A DNA stretch of 64,000 nucleotides from Glandiceps talaboti. Its lineage: Eukaryota > Hemichordata > Enteropneusta > Spengelidae. Under the pieces are notes generated by a model. It saw nothing but the letters and a program-made list of their open reading frames with translations. It ran no database searches and was not told where the DNA came from. Below are positions 23,132 through 35,279 of the stretch, in pieces. The stretch is from positions 4,153,953 to 4,217,952 of the forward strand of contig NC_135571.1 in assembly GCF_964340395.1 (NCBI RefSeq), read 5' to 3'. The position numbers and the translations under genes were made by a program. Within the stretch, counting starts at the first letter, position 1, and each line of letters begins with the position of its first letter.

Positions 23132-24269
23132 AGAACATTAAAATGCCTTTCACGTACTACAGATTGAAATTCATATGCTGCTTCAACAGTATAACTTGAA
23201 ATACTTGAAAGTTTAATCACAGTGACCTTTTTTCCCTTGGGGTATTTGTTTGTACATGTACACAACTAAGTCCAAGTTGAGAGAGAAAGAAGATTAAAAT
23301 TTTCACAAAATCAAGCTACGACAATAAAGTACCAACCAAGTAATGAAAATTTCTACTCACAGAACTAACAAATTTCTTGGACGCAAATCTCAAACTTTTC
23401 TTGATGTCTTGTCAGCATCATCAGGGGTATATTACATTACAATGAGCTATTTTTTTACTCTGAATATTCATTCTTGATAAAACACTCGTCTGAGTAAGTT
23501 GTAAAGGAGACTGCTATACGTGTAAACGTGATTTCCTGGTCAAGAATGACATTTATTGGTGCTTGATAAGTTCCATATAATCCTGTCCAATGCCTCATTT
23601 TCCACAATTTAATATGCCATGTGTATGGAAAATAGCCTCGGAAGAGAGATTGAGTGTACTTTTAATGATATCCAGTGCAACTATTAATGTCATACTGTAC
23701 ATGCATATAAAGCTAACACAAACAGTGTTGAGCATGAATGCAGCAGTATCTCACTTTACCGCCTTTCTGGCTAATTATTATTACACACACATCTACAACA
23801 GATTCATGTAAGTGTACACGTAGGTGCTGTACAATATGATGGATCTATAGATATATAGTATAGATGAAGTGATTAACTCCTACACATCAATACCCATAAG
23901 TATAGCTGTCACCAGTGGCAGCCATATTGGATTTATGATTGGTTGCTCGCTATGACTTGTGAACATTCAATTAGGGGCAAGGAGTTTTCACCTAAACGAG
24001 CGATGTTCGTTTGTTGAGCTTGTGCGACATTGTGCCATTGTCCCTAAGGAACAGATATAGATCAAAATGTCCTATGGATCGCAATGACTTGCAATTTGAA
24101 CTGTTCCTTTAAATAATCAACTTATTCATTCCTACATGTATGTCTGCCAGCAAGAACGAGGAAAGGTCACAAGTAGGGCATATCTTTTGATTTCATTGAG
24201 AACATGAGGTAGAACATTAATGATAACGTTTTCGTTAAAGGGCAAATCTGTTTCTACTAGGGTTATTTA
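23132..24269. other. spacer, nothing firmly recognised
   Basis: No exon is supported. A phrase at 24210-24262 (ataacgttttcgttaaaggg, then caaatctgtttc) recurs at 25795-25850, marking another low-copy repeat. Confidence 0.45.
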
Positions 24270-24770
24270 CACAATAACTTGAATAAGGTAGAGTGACGTA
24301 AACAGTGTATTTAAGTACAATGTAGCATCCTGAGATGACAAATGTACCATATTTGGACATTATGTAACAGGACCCAATAAACACTTACTTCTTATTGGGC
24401 AGAATTCTGGGATTGATTATCATATTAAACACTTTATTGGGCAGAATTCGGGGATTGATTAACATATTAAATACTTACTTCTTATTGGGCAGAAATCGGG
24501 GATTGATTAACATATTAAATACTTACTTCTTATTGGGCAGAAATCGGGGATTGATTAACATATTAAATGCTTACTTCTTATTGGGCAGAAATCGGGGATT
24601 GATTAACATATTAAATACTTACTTCTTATTGGGCAGAATTCAGGGAGTGATTATCATATTAAACACTTACTTCTTATTGGGCAGAAATCGGGCATTGATT
24701 AACATAGACATGTCAACTATTGTATGGATGGCTTTCTTTGAATTTGAATTTCATCTCAACTGTTCATTCC
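24270..24770 (+). mobile_element. family C copy 3, expanded internally by a 48-bp minisatellite
   Basis: The left part (tgtagcatcctgagatgaca, then catatttggacattatgtaa) and right part (cattgattaacatagacatg, later tgaatttcatctca) match family C. Between them (24390-24700) a unit of about 48 bp, reading ttattgggcagaaatcgggg, then attgattaacatattaaata and cttacttc, is repeated about seven times. The unit corresponds to a segment present once in copy 1 (6655-6690). A 126-codon open frame over the array (24395-24775) is an artefact of the repeat length being divisible by three. Confidence 0.85.
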
Positions 24771-26744
24771 TCTAGACATGGCAAAAGATTCGTAGCCACA
24801 GATAGCCTCTAGACTATATAGTTTCACTAACTACGAATTTGATTTTGATTCAAAACTAAAAAAATCCCTTACATCATTACTTTTGAAGACAGACATAAAG
24901 ACTAAGTTTGGTGCAAACAAAATCAGCCTGATTTCACTTTCATCAAAATAACACACTGAGCCTTGATTTTCCGTAAGCCACTTTAATCCAATTTTCTGCG
25001 GAAACTTCAGTAAGCATCTCTTTGTCGGTATGGTAACCATACAAAGCATTCAGCCATTCATGTTAGGATGAGATGACTAAACTCCGTGTGTAAATAGATT
25101 CTACCCTGCAGCTACAACTTCAGACATCAGACTGTGGACAACGGAAGCTGATTACAAACAGGGAAAGTAATAAGACACTGAATCAGATTAATAACACTTG
25201 ACTCAGCATGTTGGAAGTACAGACTTATATTACACTCCATCATTTGATAAGAACAGTTTTATGGCCACTTTACATAATAGTTCACATTCACAAACAAAGT
25301 TCCCCTGGCATTTTGTGTACAGTAAAGAGGCCATAAACCTGTTCTTTTCAAACCATGGTAATACAAGTCTATGCTGTTCCAACATGCTGAGCTAAGTGTT
25401 ACTCAATTCATTTGTTTACTTTCCTTGGTTTGTAACAAACCAATCAGTTTGAGCATACAACTTTAACACAATATCAAATGTTTGTCATTGCTACAAATAC
25501 AAGCGGATGTTAGAAGTTGAGTAAAAACACAAATCTTGATGTAAATAATTTAGTTTTTCTACTTAAAAAGAAAAAGTAAAACAAAACCAAGTCCGACCTG
25601 TAAATCACAAAAAATGTGTGAACACATGAAAGCAAATTACATGTATTTATAAAGCATGGTGAAGTTTTGACTGATAAAAAATGCACATGTACATAGGAAA
25701 GCAACAGGAAGTATACAGGAAAGCAACAAGCCCACGCAGACTAGATGTGAGATGTCATTTCTTATCTGTTGATACACAGTTCGTTTTAAAGATTAATCAT
25801 ATGGTAACGTTTTCGTAAAAGGGCAAATCTGTTTCAACCAGGATTACTAATAGTGGTCCTTATGCATTCTAAAATTACAGTGACATCCACATGTCATATA
25901 CATGTACATGAAAGTACATTTAAAATATGTAAATGTATGTTAATTTATTTTGTGGTTTCGCAAGCTCTTGTCTGAGCAGTGTTATGATTTGTGTTACTTG
26001 TACGCATAGGCTTTTTGCCTGTCCGAAGAAAAGCTCAATGCGCATACACAGAACTGCTAACAAAATGAGGGGATACAGAGAAACAAACTGCAATGTACAG
26101 TAGTTCTCAAAGACTTATTTTTACTAATTACCAGACTGGTACATTGTGTTCATGTACTTTCAGTCCTTACTTATGTTTGCATTTTGCGTTCCGTTGAAAT
26201 AAGCAAAAATAACTCTTCAGAGATAATTTCCCAGATTTACATGCAAAGCCTGAGAATTAGTTGGAGTTTTCTTCCACAAAGTAACACCATACGTTTAATT
26301 TTCTTTTATTTCTGAGGTGCTAGTACATTAATCGGTTTAATGAAATAATATACTTGTCTAACATACTAATCACGTATTTAATTTTTTTTTTCTCATTTAT
26401 CTTCCTTTGTAAGTGTGTGACGTGGATTTAAAATCACTGCTTAGACTCTAACTTATAGTACCCTCACAAATTTGTAGTATTGTAACAAATTACTTTTTTC
26501 CCTCTTTTACTGTTCGTCTACAATAGTGCATTCTGATTTCTATACAATGTAATCAAACCACGGAAGTACAGAAGCAATTTCTACTGATTGCGCTTTTCAA
26601 GAAGGTAATTCAGATGAATTCATTTCAGGCCTATACAGTTCCCCATTTCCCTTTGCTCACCTCATGGTTAACACTTTAATAGCATTATATAGACCAGAGT
26701 GACCTTATACCTTTATACATGTACAATGTACTTCTAATTATTGG
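24771..26744. other. spacer with two short low-copy repeats
   Basis: No gene is supported. The passage 25358-25440 repeats 13695-13790, and 25795-25850 repeats 24210-24262. The remainder is AT-rich. Confidence 0.5.
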
Positions 26745-28272
26745 AGTTAAAGCTACACTACATGTACATTAAGACTGCACTACATTACGGCTGTACTACA
26801 GTACATTAAGACTGCACTACATTAAGTCTGCACTACAGTACATTAAGACTGCACTACATTAAGTCTGCACTACAGTACATTAAGACTGCACTACATTAAA
26901 GCTGCACTACATTAAGGCTGCACTACATTAAGACTGCACTACATTAAGTCTGCACTACAGTACATTAAGACTGCACTACATTAAAGCTGCACTACATTAA
27001 GTCTGCACTACATTAAGTCTGCACTACAGTACATTAAGACTGCACTATATTAAGTCTGCACTACATTAAGACTGCACTACATTAAGACTGCACTACATTA
27101 AAACTGCACTACATTAAAGCTGCACTACATTAAAACTGCACTACAGTACAATAAGACTGCACTACATTGAGGCTGCACTACAGTACAATAAGACTGCACT
27201 ACATTGAGGCTGCACTACAGTACAATAAGACTGCACTACATTAAGTCTGCACTACATTGAGGCTGCACTACAGTACAATAAGACTGTACTACAATAAGAC
27301 TGCACTACATTAAGGCTGCACTACAGTACAATAAGACTGCACTACATTAAGGCTGCACTACAGTACAATAAGACTGCACTACAGTACAATAAGACTGTAC
27401 TACAATAAGACTGCACTACATTAAGGCTGCACTACAGTACAATACATTAAGACTGCAATACATTAAGTCTGCACTATAGTACATTAAAGTTGCACTAAAT
27501 TAAGACTGTACTACATTAAGGCTGCACTACACTACATTAAGGCTGCACTACAGTACATTAAGTCTGCACTACATTAAAGCTGCACTACACTACATTAAGT
27601 CTGTACTACACTACATTAAGGCTGCACTACACTACATTAAGACTACTACATTAAGGCTGCACTACAGTACATTAAGTCTGCACTACATTAAGGCTGCACT
27701 ACACTACATTAAGTCTGCACTACATTAAGTCTGCACTACATTAAGGCTGCACTACACTACATTAAGTCTGCACTATAGTACATTAAGGCTGCACTACACT
27801 ACATTAAGTCTGCACTACAGTACATTAAGGCTGCACTACACTACATTAAGACTGCACTATAGTACATTAAGTCTGCACTACATTAAGGCTGCACTACACT
27901 ACATTAAGACTACTACATTAAGGCTGCACTACACTACATTAAGTCTGCACTACATTAAGTCTGCACTACATTAAGGCTGCACTACACTACATTAAGTCTG
28001 CACTATAGTACATTAAGTCTGCACTACAGTACATTAAGGCTGCACTACACTACATTAAGACTGCACTATAGTACATTAAGTCTGCACTACATTAAGGCTG
28101 CACTACACTACATTAAGTCTGCACTACAGTACATTAAGTCTGCACTACATTAAGTCTGCACTACAGTACATTAAGTCTGCACTACATTAAGGCTGCACTA
28201 CACTACATTAAGTCTGCACTACAGTACATTAAGTCTGCACTACACTACATTAAGTTTGCACTATAGTACATT
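26745..28272. repeat. 1.5-kb minisatellite with alternating 16- and 21-bp units
   Basis: About 80 units read attaagtctgcactac (16 bp) or the same plus agtac/actac (21 bp). The base before ctgc varies among a, t and g, and aaagctgc occurs in several. The array begins near 26748 (agttaaagctacactacatg). It runs without a break into attaaagctgcactagctgt at 28271, which is the terminal inverted repeat of MITE J. Higher-order blocks recur, for example near 27600-27780 and 27850-28010. Confidence 0.95.
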
Positions 28273-28440
28273 AAAGCTGCACTAGCTGTAACTGGAATAC
28301 TATTTTCGTTCAAAAAAAAATTATCAAAGAAATATTGAAGTTGCAGTGCATCTTGACATAGCATAGTAATAATAAATATACTATACAATATGTAAGTATA
28401 AGTAAATTGACCCAGCCTAGAACCTCGATAAACCATTTTC
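28268..28440 (+). mobile_element. MITE family J, truncated copy at the array edge
   Basis: It starts ttaaagctgcactagctgta, then actggaatactattttcgtt, matching the TTAA-flanked ends of the intact J element at 55721-56002. The right end is not found; similarity fades after about 28320. It adjoins the minisatellite whose unit resembles its first bases. Confidence 0.7.
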
Positions 28441-29284
28441 TTTACAAGCCTTCCTTATCCAAATTTTTGGCAATTTGTCATACTTAACGTTATGCCACTG
28501 GTATTATTGCCAATATTTCATAAGTCTGGTTGTGATACATGTATGAGGTAATCTTGTGAATTAAATGTATTGCAAAAACAGGTCGGCTTGGGACTTAACC
28601 CCAGTGATGACTCAAATCAGTCTAGTACAGTACAAAAGCCATATGGTTATTACTTCACTTTGTGGTTCACATCCTCACAAACCATACCTTATGTTTCTTA
28701 AGTGACACATTAAAAAAAAGCATTTTTTGATGTTTTGCTGTAAAAGAGACTGTGGTTTACTACAATGACGGTTCAAGACATTATGTATATATAGTGAGTG
28801 GATGCATACAAATGTATAAGCAGAAACAACAATAATTGAACAAATCTCTTAGTCAACTCAAAATTGTTCTTAGTTGAAAATATGACAGCTTATTTTTCAA
28901 AATTTATGTTTCAAAATTATACTTGAATTCTCAGTACAGTTTGTACCAGGTCCTGCAATAGGATTCTACCACCTATATATATTTGTCATTAAAAAAAACT
29001 ATTTGATTTCTTGTCCTCATCATAACTTCCACTCCACATGCTACACATTGGCGAGTGTGAGAGTAAGTCAACCGTCTTGTTCTATTCTGACCCGAGTCTA
29101 AGCATAGTATTGCAGGTACTGAGAATTGAGGCCATAACGCAAGTAAATTAACAATATGCGATGAACAGCAATGTTATTGTGCAAATTCTAAACTATAATT
29201 TCAAACTTTGAATTGTTATTTTGTAAAATTATGACAGCGAGATATTAGTTCATCATACAGCTCATGATTAAACAGAAACGTGGC
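28441..29284. other. spacer, nothing recognised
   Basis: AT-rich. No repeat or exon was recognised. Confidence 0.45.
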
Positions 29285-29390
29285 CACCAAACACCATTCT
29301 ACCAAACCAGAGCTGTTATTTCATCCGCGACACTGCAAAATAACATTCTCACAAACCAGAGCTGTTATTTCATCCGCGACACAGTAGGGG
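29285..29390 (+). repeat. repeat L, two tandem partial copies
   Basis: The phrase accagagctgttatttcatc, then cgcgacac appears twice, 53 bp apart (about 29308 and 29361), each preceded by cattct. Only the first 50 bp of the family is present in each. The frame is not maintained across the junction. Confidence 0.75.
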
Positions 29391-29484
29391 TAAGATGATG
29401 TTGTTTATATTTGTAATGAGTGGTTTGTGGGAAGCCTGTTTCTTATCTATCTAAATCATTCTTAGGAAACATAAAATGTGTATG

Positions 29485-29754
29485 ATAATACATTTGATAG
29501 AGCTGTTTTGACCATGTTTTGACTATCGCGGGAATTTAGCACGTAATAATGATATGCAAATGTCCAACTCATCCTCCAGTCTGTTTAAACTAAGATCACA
29601 CAGGGACACTAGGACGTCATCATGTTTATATGACCCCTGTGGGAGGGAGCACAGAATTATGTATGATCATTGGGAACCTTGACTAGACTGGAAGTAGAGT
29701 AATGGAGTACATTGTAGTACGGAATACATTCCCTATAGGACCTAGACTAACCTT
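29485..29754 (+). mobile_element. MITE family I, left-truncated copy
   Basis: It matches the right two-thirds of the 5454-5870 element: agctgttttga, cctccagtctgtttaaacta, atcatgtttatatga, ccttgactagactgg, tgtagtacggaatac and ggacctagacta. The left terminal repeat is absent. The right end is intact in layout. Confidence 0.75.
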
Positions 29755-31164
29755 GGTGCAGCTCTAACATAATGCATTCAAATATCAATTTTCAAATTTC
29801 AATCTGCACTTCCCGACTTCAAAATATCACTGCGTGAAAACACGAATGTGGGTCATTACATACGATTATTGGTTCAATATTTGACAAATTTGTGGCCATC
29901 ATATACTTAAATTTATAATATCGTATTAAACACCCACACACGTTAGCTTCCTGCTACATGACGACATGTTATTACGAATAGTTTATGGTTCAAGACTAGA
30001 CCGAATTGAGGTCATCAGTAATCGGTTTTGACTCCTCTGGCTAATTGATTTTGTATGTAAACCTCACCTTGAAAAGACCCAATTACAGTGTTTAGAATCT
30101 AGATCTTGCCTAGCAATATAGTTCTGCTATTACTAGCAATGAGTTTCTAGTACATGACTTATAAATGCATTGCACATATATTCAATAGGCTTTTGATGCT
30201 TAGTTCTTTGCATGGTGATAAGCCACGCTGTTTTTTTAAATCCGCTTGCGATATAAAAATAGTTGTATTCATTCATACTTTAAAGGAAGGTCTTCTTGGC
30301 CATCTAATCCTTCTTAAGTCAGAGTTAATCAGAACCAAGTGATTCCAACTGGGACTGACACCAAAATTCAATTTGTCCAATTGTGGAAGGAATTTGCTCG
30401 GAGCTTAGGTCTGCTTCATTTTGGTAATTCCTTAGGTAGATAAAAGAAGTGAGCTTGTTTGTGGTGAATTACAGCTGTGCTTTTCCCAGGAAACAACTTT
30501 GATAATATTCACAGTTATCAGACATTTTCCTTTTTAGAAGAACAGCGAGGAGGTAACAGCTACCTGACATGACTTCAGGCTCTCTAAAAGGGTTTTTGCT
30601 TTCAAAATTACAAAATCAATGTAACTGAATTTAATAAATTTCCTTTCTCCCCAGGACTAAATACCTTTGGAAATATACTAAAGATGTAACACAATTAAGC
30701 ATAGAAGACACAGAATACACTGTGATTATCTGTGAGACAGGCACATTGACATGGAGATTCTGAACAAACCTTGGTGAGAAGACTTTCACTGATGTACTTA
30801 CACGAATACAACCCGCGAAAAAATACCGCTGCATTTGCTTGAATGAAGTGAGGGGAAGACTTCGCAAAATTAGGTAAAGACAACAATACAACTGATACAA
30901 AATAACAGTAGGCGCCTTTGATGTAGATTTTTGCAGTGTTTTTTTCAGTTTTCAATCTGTGGAAGTTATAATGTAATATTGACAGTTGTACTCAATCTTA
31001 TAATGTGTATTTTGGCATGGGATCCAAGCTCCTGTGGTATTTTTGCTTTGCCTATTGCATTGTATATCTTTATCTTTGTATGCTTACCACAAACAAGCAA
31101 ACCCATCAGTGTTTTTCCCACCGGTTGAATGAGTAGAGAGGCTATCTGTACTGTAGATTCAAAT
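29755..31164. other. spacer with one short dispersed repeat
   Basis: At 30805-30850, tacaacccgcgaaaaaatac, then cgctgcatttgctt recurs at about 36830-36880 as tacaacccatgaaaaaatac, then cgatgcatttatttgctca. It is a low-copy interspersed repeat of unknown class. No exon is supported; frames at 30631-30955 on the minus strand overlap this repeat. Confidence 0.5.
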
Positions 31165-31420
31165 CTGTTTTCACCTCTAGCTTAAAGAGGTCCTGAGATG
31201 AATAATGTCAAATTGAAATGAAGCCACCCACACTTGCATCATGATTTCTTAATCAAACACATCATTTTGCATAATGATAGGTAACTTAGTGTTTATTTAC
31301 ATAATTTCCAAATATGCTATTTCTCAGCTTAGGGACTACTTACAGGTATACACTGTTTACATCATTCTAACTCATGGGGTGTTTACTCATTTACATGAAC
31401 AACTTCTGGTTCATGATTTC
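31165..31420 (-). mobile_element. dispersed repeat family C, copy 4
   Basis: A diverged reverse copy: aggtcctgagatgaat, aagccacccacac, atgatttcttaatcaaacac, tagtgtttattta, catgaacaacttctggttca. It adds the phrase that also ends copies 1 and 2 (a gaacaactttt-like segment). Confidence 0.65.
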
Positions 31421-31515
31421 TCATACAGCTAGACAGGGTGAAGAGAGATCTGAGAATTGAAGCCACAGATAGCATCAAGACTACAAATCCCAGCGAGAAG
31501 ACTTATAATTAAGCA

Positions 31516-31652
31516 ATAAACCACCCCCCTGGGGATGGTATACCAAGAGGTTTTGACCAGTGAACGAAATATATGCACGAGCGATAGCGAGTGCATATAT
31601 TGAGTTCACTGGTCAAAACCAAGTGGTATACCATTCCCAGGGGGTGGTTTAT
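31516..31652. repeat. near-perfect 137-bp palindrome
   Basis: The left arm (ataaaccacccccctgggga, then tggtataccaa, ggttttgaccagtgaac) pairs with the right arm (gttcactggtcaaaacc, then ggtataccattcccaggggg, tggtttat) with only a few mismatches. The apex is gcacgagcgatagcgagtgc. A further inverted pair (ttataccagtatattga at 31663 and tcaatatactggtgtaatat at 31866) suggests that the palindrome sits in a larger element of about 380 bp. It is non-coding. Confidence 0.85.
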
Positions 31653-32540
31653 CACTATTATATTATACCAGTATATTGAAAATATCGGAAACAAGATAAG
31701 ACACAACATTTTCTGGTTTCATTTGCGCCCCATCCCTGCACGGACTACAACGTTCTAGACAAACAGTGAACATCAAAATTTGGATGCGTGCCAACTGTGC
31801 ATTATCGCTCATTTTAGACGTGCTAGTTCAATGTCTAGACCAATCAGATCTCTCGATTTGCGCCATCAATATACTGGTGTAATATAATCAGTGATATATT
31901 ACTTTTGGTAGTTTCCTTATAGCTGTTAATATTAAAGATGAACATATGGTAATATCACACGATGTCACACAAGTTCAATATACATTACTTTGTTCATATA
32001 CATGTACATGTAGAAGGAGGGGGTTTGATGTCAATGGCAATGCGATTGCTGAACTTCACTTTCGCACTTCTCATAAAATTTTCACCTTTCAATGATAACT
32101 TCACGTTCTGCATTTACTACTCTGAGATGTTGATAAGTTGGTTGAAATTAACTACTAATGTGTAATGTAATGTACAGTGCTGGGTTTTCCCTTGCACATG
32201 TACAAGTCAGTCCACTGTTCTACATTCCTTGCACATAATGCTACGGAATCTAACCTCAATCTCTATTCCTGCAGCCCTTAAACCCCCTAAGCTTGAATAC
32301 TTGTAAATGTATGATTGTCTAATGTACAGTCAGTCAGTACACTGTTCTACATCCTTGCACGTTAAGACGTAAAGTTTTATGAGTATGGTATTTGTAGTAT
32401 TCACAGCCTACATATCAAATTATACTGATTTATCCATCGTTAAGTCAACGCTAACAAGTTAACTGCTATATTATACCGCATAACACACGCCTTGAGTCAG
32501 AGTGAAAACTGAAAGCAGTTATCTTAGGTTTTATTACACA
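31653..32540. other. spacer with a 120-bp-spaced direct repeat
   Basis: The phrase tacaagtcagtccactgttc, then tacattccttgcac at 32201-32236 recurs at 32325-32360 as acagtcagtcagtacactgt, then tctacatccttgcac. No gene is evident. Confidence 0.5.
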
Positions 32541-33175
32541 TGGCTGTGAGGACAATATGTGGCTGTCATGTGCCTCTGGATGTACACTTAAAATGATTAC
32601 ATCACCACACAGTTGTACCCATCATCTATTTTATGTGTTAATGTCAGTACTTTTTGTGCCTGTTGATGTACACATAAAATGATTACATCATCAAACAGTT
32701 ATACTTGTCATCTATTTCATGTCGCTTTGAATGTACACATAAAATGATTACATCATCACACATTTATACCCTGTCATTTATGTGTTAATGTCAGTACTTT
32801 TTGTGCCTTTGGATGTACACATAAAATGATTACATCATTACACAGTTATACCCTGTCATCTATGTGTTAATGTCAGTACTTTTTGTGCCTCTGGATGTAC
32901 ACATAAAATGATTACATCATCACACAGTTATACCCTGTCATCTATTTTGTGTGTTAATGTTGGCACTTTTTGTGCCTCTTGAATGTACACATAAAATGAG
33001 TACATCATCAAAGATTTATATCCCTCTTATCTATTCAATTTGTTTATGTCATCAGTTTTTGTGTCTCTTTATTTACACTTACACATAAAATGATTACATC
33101 ATCAAATATTTATACCCTGTCATCCATTTTACAAAATGTACACGCTTATGTCACCAATTTCTGTATCATTGATTT
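32541..33175. repeat. ~100-bp minisatellite, about 6-7 copies
   Basis: Units contain gatgtacacataaaatgatt, then acatcatcacacagttatac, cctgtcatctat, gtgttaatgtcagtactttt and tgtgcctct. Copies in the middle are most alike; the last two are diverged. Confidence 0.85.
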
Positions 33176-33739
33176 ACACTTACACTTTATTATAAAATAT
33201 CTTTACTCAGGGTAGCATTACAAACAACGCAAAGCACTGAAGGGTCGGCTTCTTTCCATTGAAGCCCTCATATACATGATTACATGTATTAGCATACCAC
33301 TTCCAGTTTGTGTATCAAAACATTGTTGTTCTGTATAACATACTTTCAATTTTGAATGCGGATATTTCCACCATAGAAATACATCACCAGGACACGTATC
33401 ATTGCCTCTGAATTGACGGTCTGTAGAACCAATTCATCTGGAAAATTTACCCAGGAAAAGCTATTCTTAGGAAATATTGCAGCATGATCTTTTGTAGCTC
33501 TCTGTCGTGATACGGAGTGGTTGTGACAGGAAACACTATAAATCATTTCTATATGTCAGGTTAATGACAGCGTGATCATGACATGAAAACTGTAAAACTG
33601 GTACTGAAAGTGAGGGTTCCAAGTATTCAACAAATTATATTGCATATATATGTTGTGTGTGTATGTGTTTATGTATATATTTATCACATAAACTATTATT
33701 AATTAGGTGAGAGAATTCTAAGTATATAACAAATGACTA
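33176..33739. other. spacer, nothing recognised
   Basis: No gene or repeat was recognised. A short (GT)n-like patch occurs near 33652. Confidence 0.4.
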
Positions 33740-33945
33740 AAATCTACCTGAGTTCCCCTGTCATTTTACTAGGGTTCCCTACCACTGTTTGCTAAGGGGT
33801 AATTTGGTAAAATCTACCTGAGTTCCCCTGTCATTTTACTAGGGTTCCCTACCACCATTTGTTAATGTTAAGGGGTAAGTTGGTAAAATCTACCTGAGTT
33901 CCCGTCATTTTAGTCGGGTTCCCTACCACTGTTTGTGCATGGTAT
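33740..33945 (+). repeat. ~70-bp minisatellite, three copies (family T)
   Basis: The unit reads aaaatctacctgagttcccc, then tgtcattttactagggttcc, ctaccactgtttg and a ggggtaatttggt-like segment. The same units appear reversed and more diverged at 55060-55345. Confidence 0.85.
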
Positions 33946-34059
33946 AATGTTATTATATATTTCTGGTGAATATATAAATTTCTGAATCAAGCAAAGAGGA
34001 TTCTTATGATAAGCTACGGTAAGCCTGGTATGACCTGAACCAAAGTAATCATTTACTAT

Positions 34060-35065
34060 ATCTCTGTACTACTGTGATAAAGATCTGAAAATTGAGTAAT
34101 AAATCTCTTGAAATTCATATAATGTAGTATATTTCTAGTGAAAATTTATCAAAATTACGAACACAGAAAATGAAGTCATTGCTGCATGAACCAAACACTG
34201 TAATTCACTCATTTAATCTTGATAATGTTTATTGACAAAGATCTGAAAATTGAGTAATAAAGCTCGTAAAATTTATAATTTCTAGTGAAAATTTATCGAA
34301 ATTAAGAATACAGGAAACAAAATCATTGCTACGTGAACCAAACACACTGTATTTCATGATTTTCTTGATACAGTTCTGTGACAAAGATCTGAAAATTGAG
34401 TAATAAAGGTCGTAAAATTTATATGATGTTGTAGATTTCTAGTGAAAATTTATCGAAATTACGAATACAGAAAACAAAATCATTGCTGCATGAACCAAAC
34501 ACACTATATTTCACTTGCTTAATCTTGATACAGTTCAGTGACAAAGATCTGAAAATTGAGTAATAAATCTCGTAAAATTTATATGATGTTGTAGATTTCT
34601 AGTGAAAATTTATCGAAATCATGAAGAAAACAAAATCATTGCTGCATGAACCAAACACACTGTATTTCAATCGTTTAGTCTTGATATAGTTCGGTGACAA
34701 AGATCTGAAAATTGAGTAATAAAGCTCATAAAATTTATATAATGTTGTAGATTTCTAGTGAAAATTTATTGAAATTACAAATACAGAAAGCAAAATCATT
34801 GCTGCATGAACCAAACACACGGTATTTCACTCACTTAATCTTGATACAGTTCGGTGACAAAGATCTGAAAATTGAGTAATAAAGCTCATAAAATTTATAT
34901 AATGTTGTAGATTTCTAGTGAAAATTTATCGAAATTACGAATACAGAAAACAAAATCATTGCTGCATGAACCAAACACACTCACATACTGTATTTCACTT
35001 GTTTAATCTTGATAATGCTTATTGACAAAGATCTGAAAATAGACCTATAAATTTCGTAACATTTA
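34060..35065 (+). repeat. ~160-bp tandem repeat, seven copies
   Basis: The phrase aagatctgaaaattgagtaa recurs at about 34080, 34240, 34383, 34544, 34701, 34860 and (diverged) 35027. Each is followed by taaa, ttctagtgaaaatttatcga, then cattgctgcatgaaccaaac. Spacing is 143-167 bp, close to nucleosome scale. Each unit holds AATAAA, by sequence only. No coding potential is seen. Confidence 0.92.
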
Positions 35066-35279
35066 AATAAGGAAGTACATTTGTAGATGTGAAGAATTAT
35101 GAGCAGTCCGATATTTTGGAGATTGTTTTTTATCCTTGGATGGAAAGCAATTGAAAGTGTATTTATTTAAGATTGTTTCCATAAACTATTCTTTATCTAT
35201 ACTTCATATCGACTAATTCCAATCTTACACTAGTCTGACCTTAATCACTACATAGTATTACACAACAATCGTCACATAA

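Noticed and set aside
24395-24775. 126-codon repeat protein with LLGRNRGLINILNTYF units
   Set aside because: The 48-bp unit is a multiple of three, so the frame stays open by arithmetic. The unit derives from non-coding repeat C.
26745-28272. CRISPR or regulatory repeat array
   Set aside because: No spacers; variable 16/21-bp units typical of slippage and unequal exchange.
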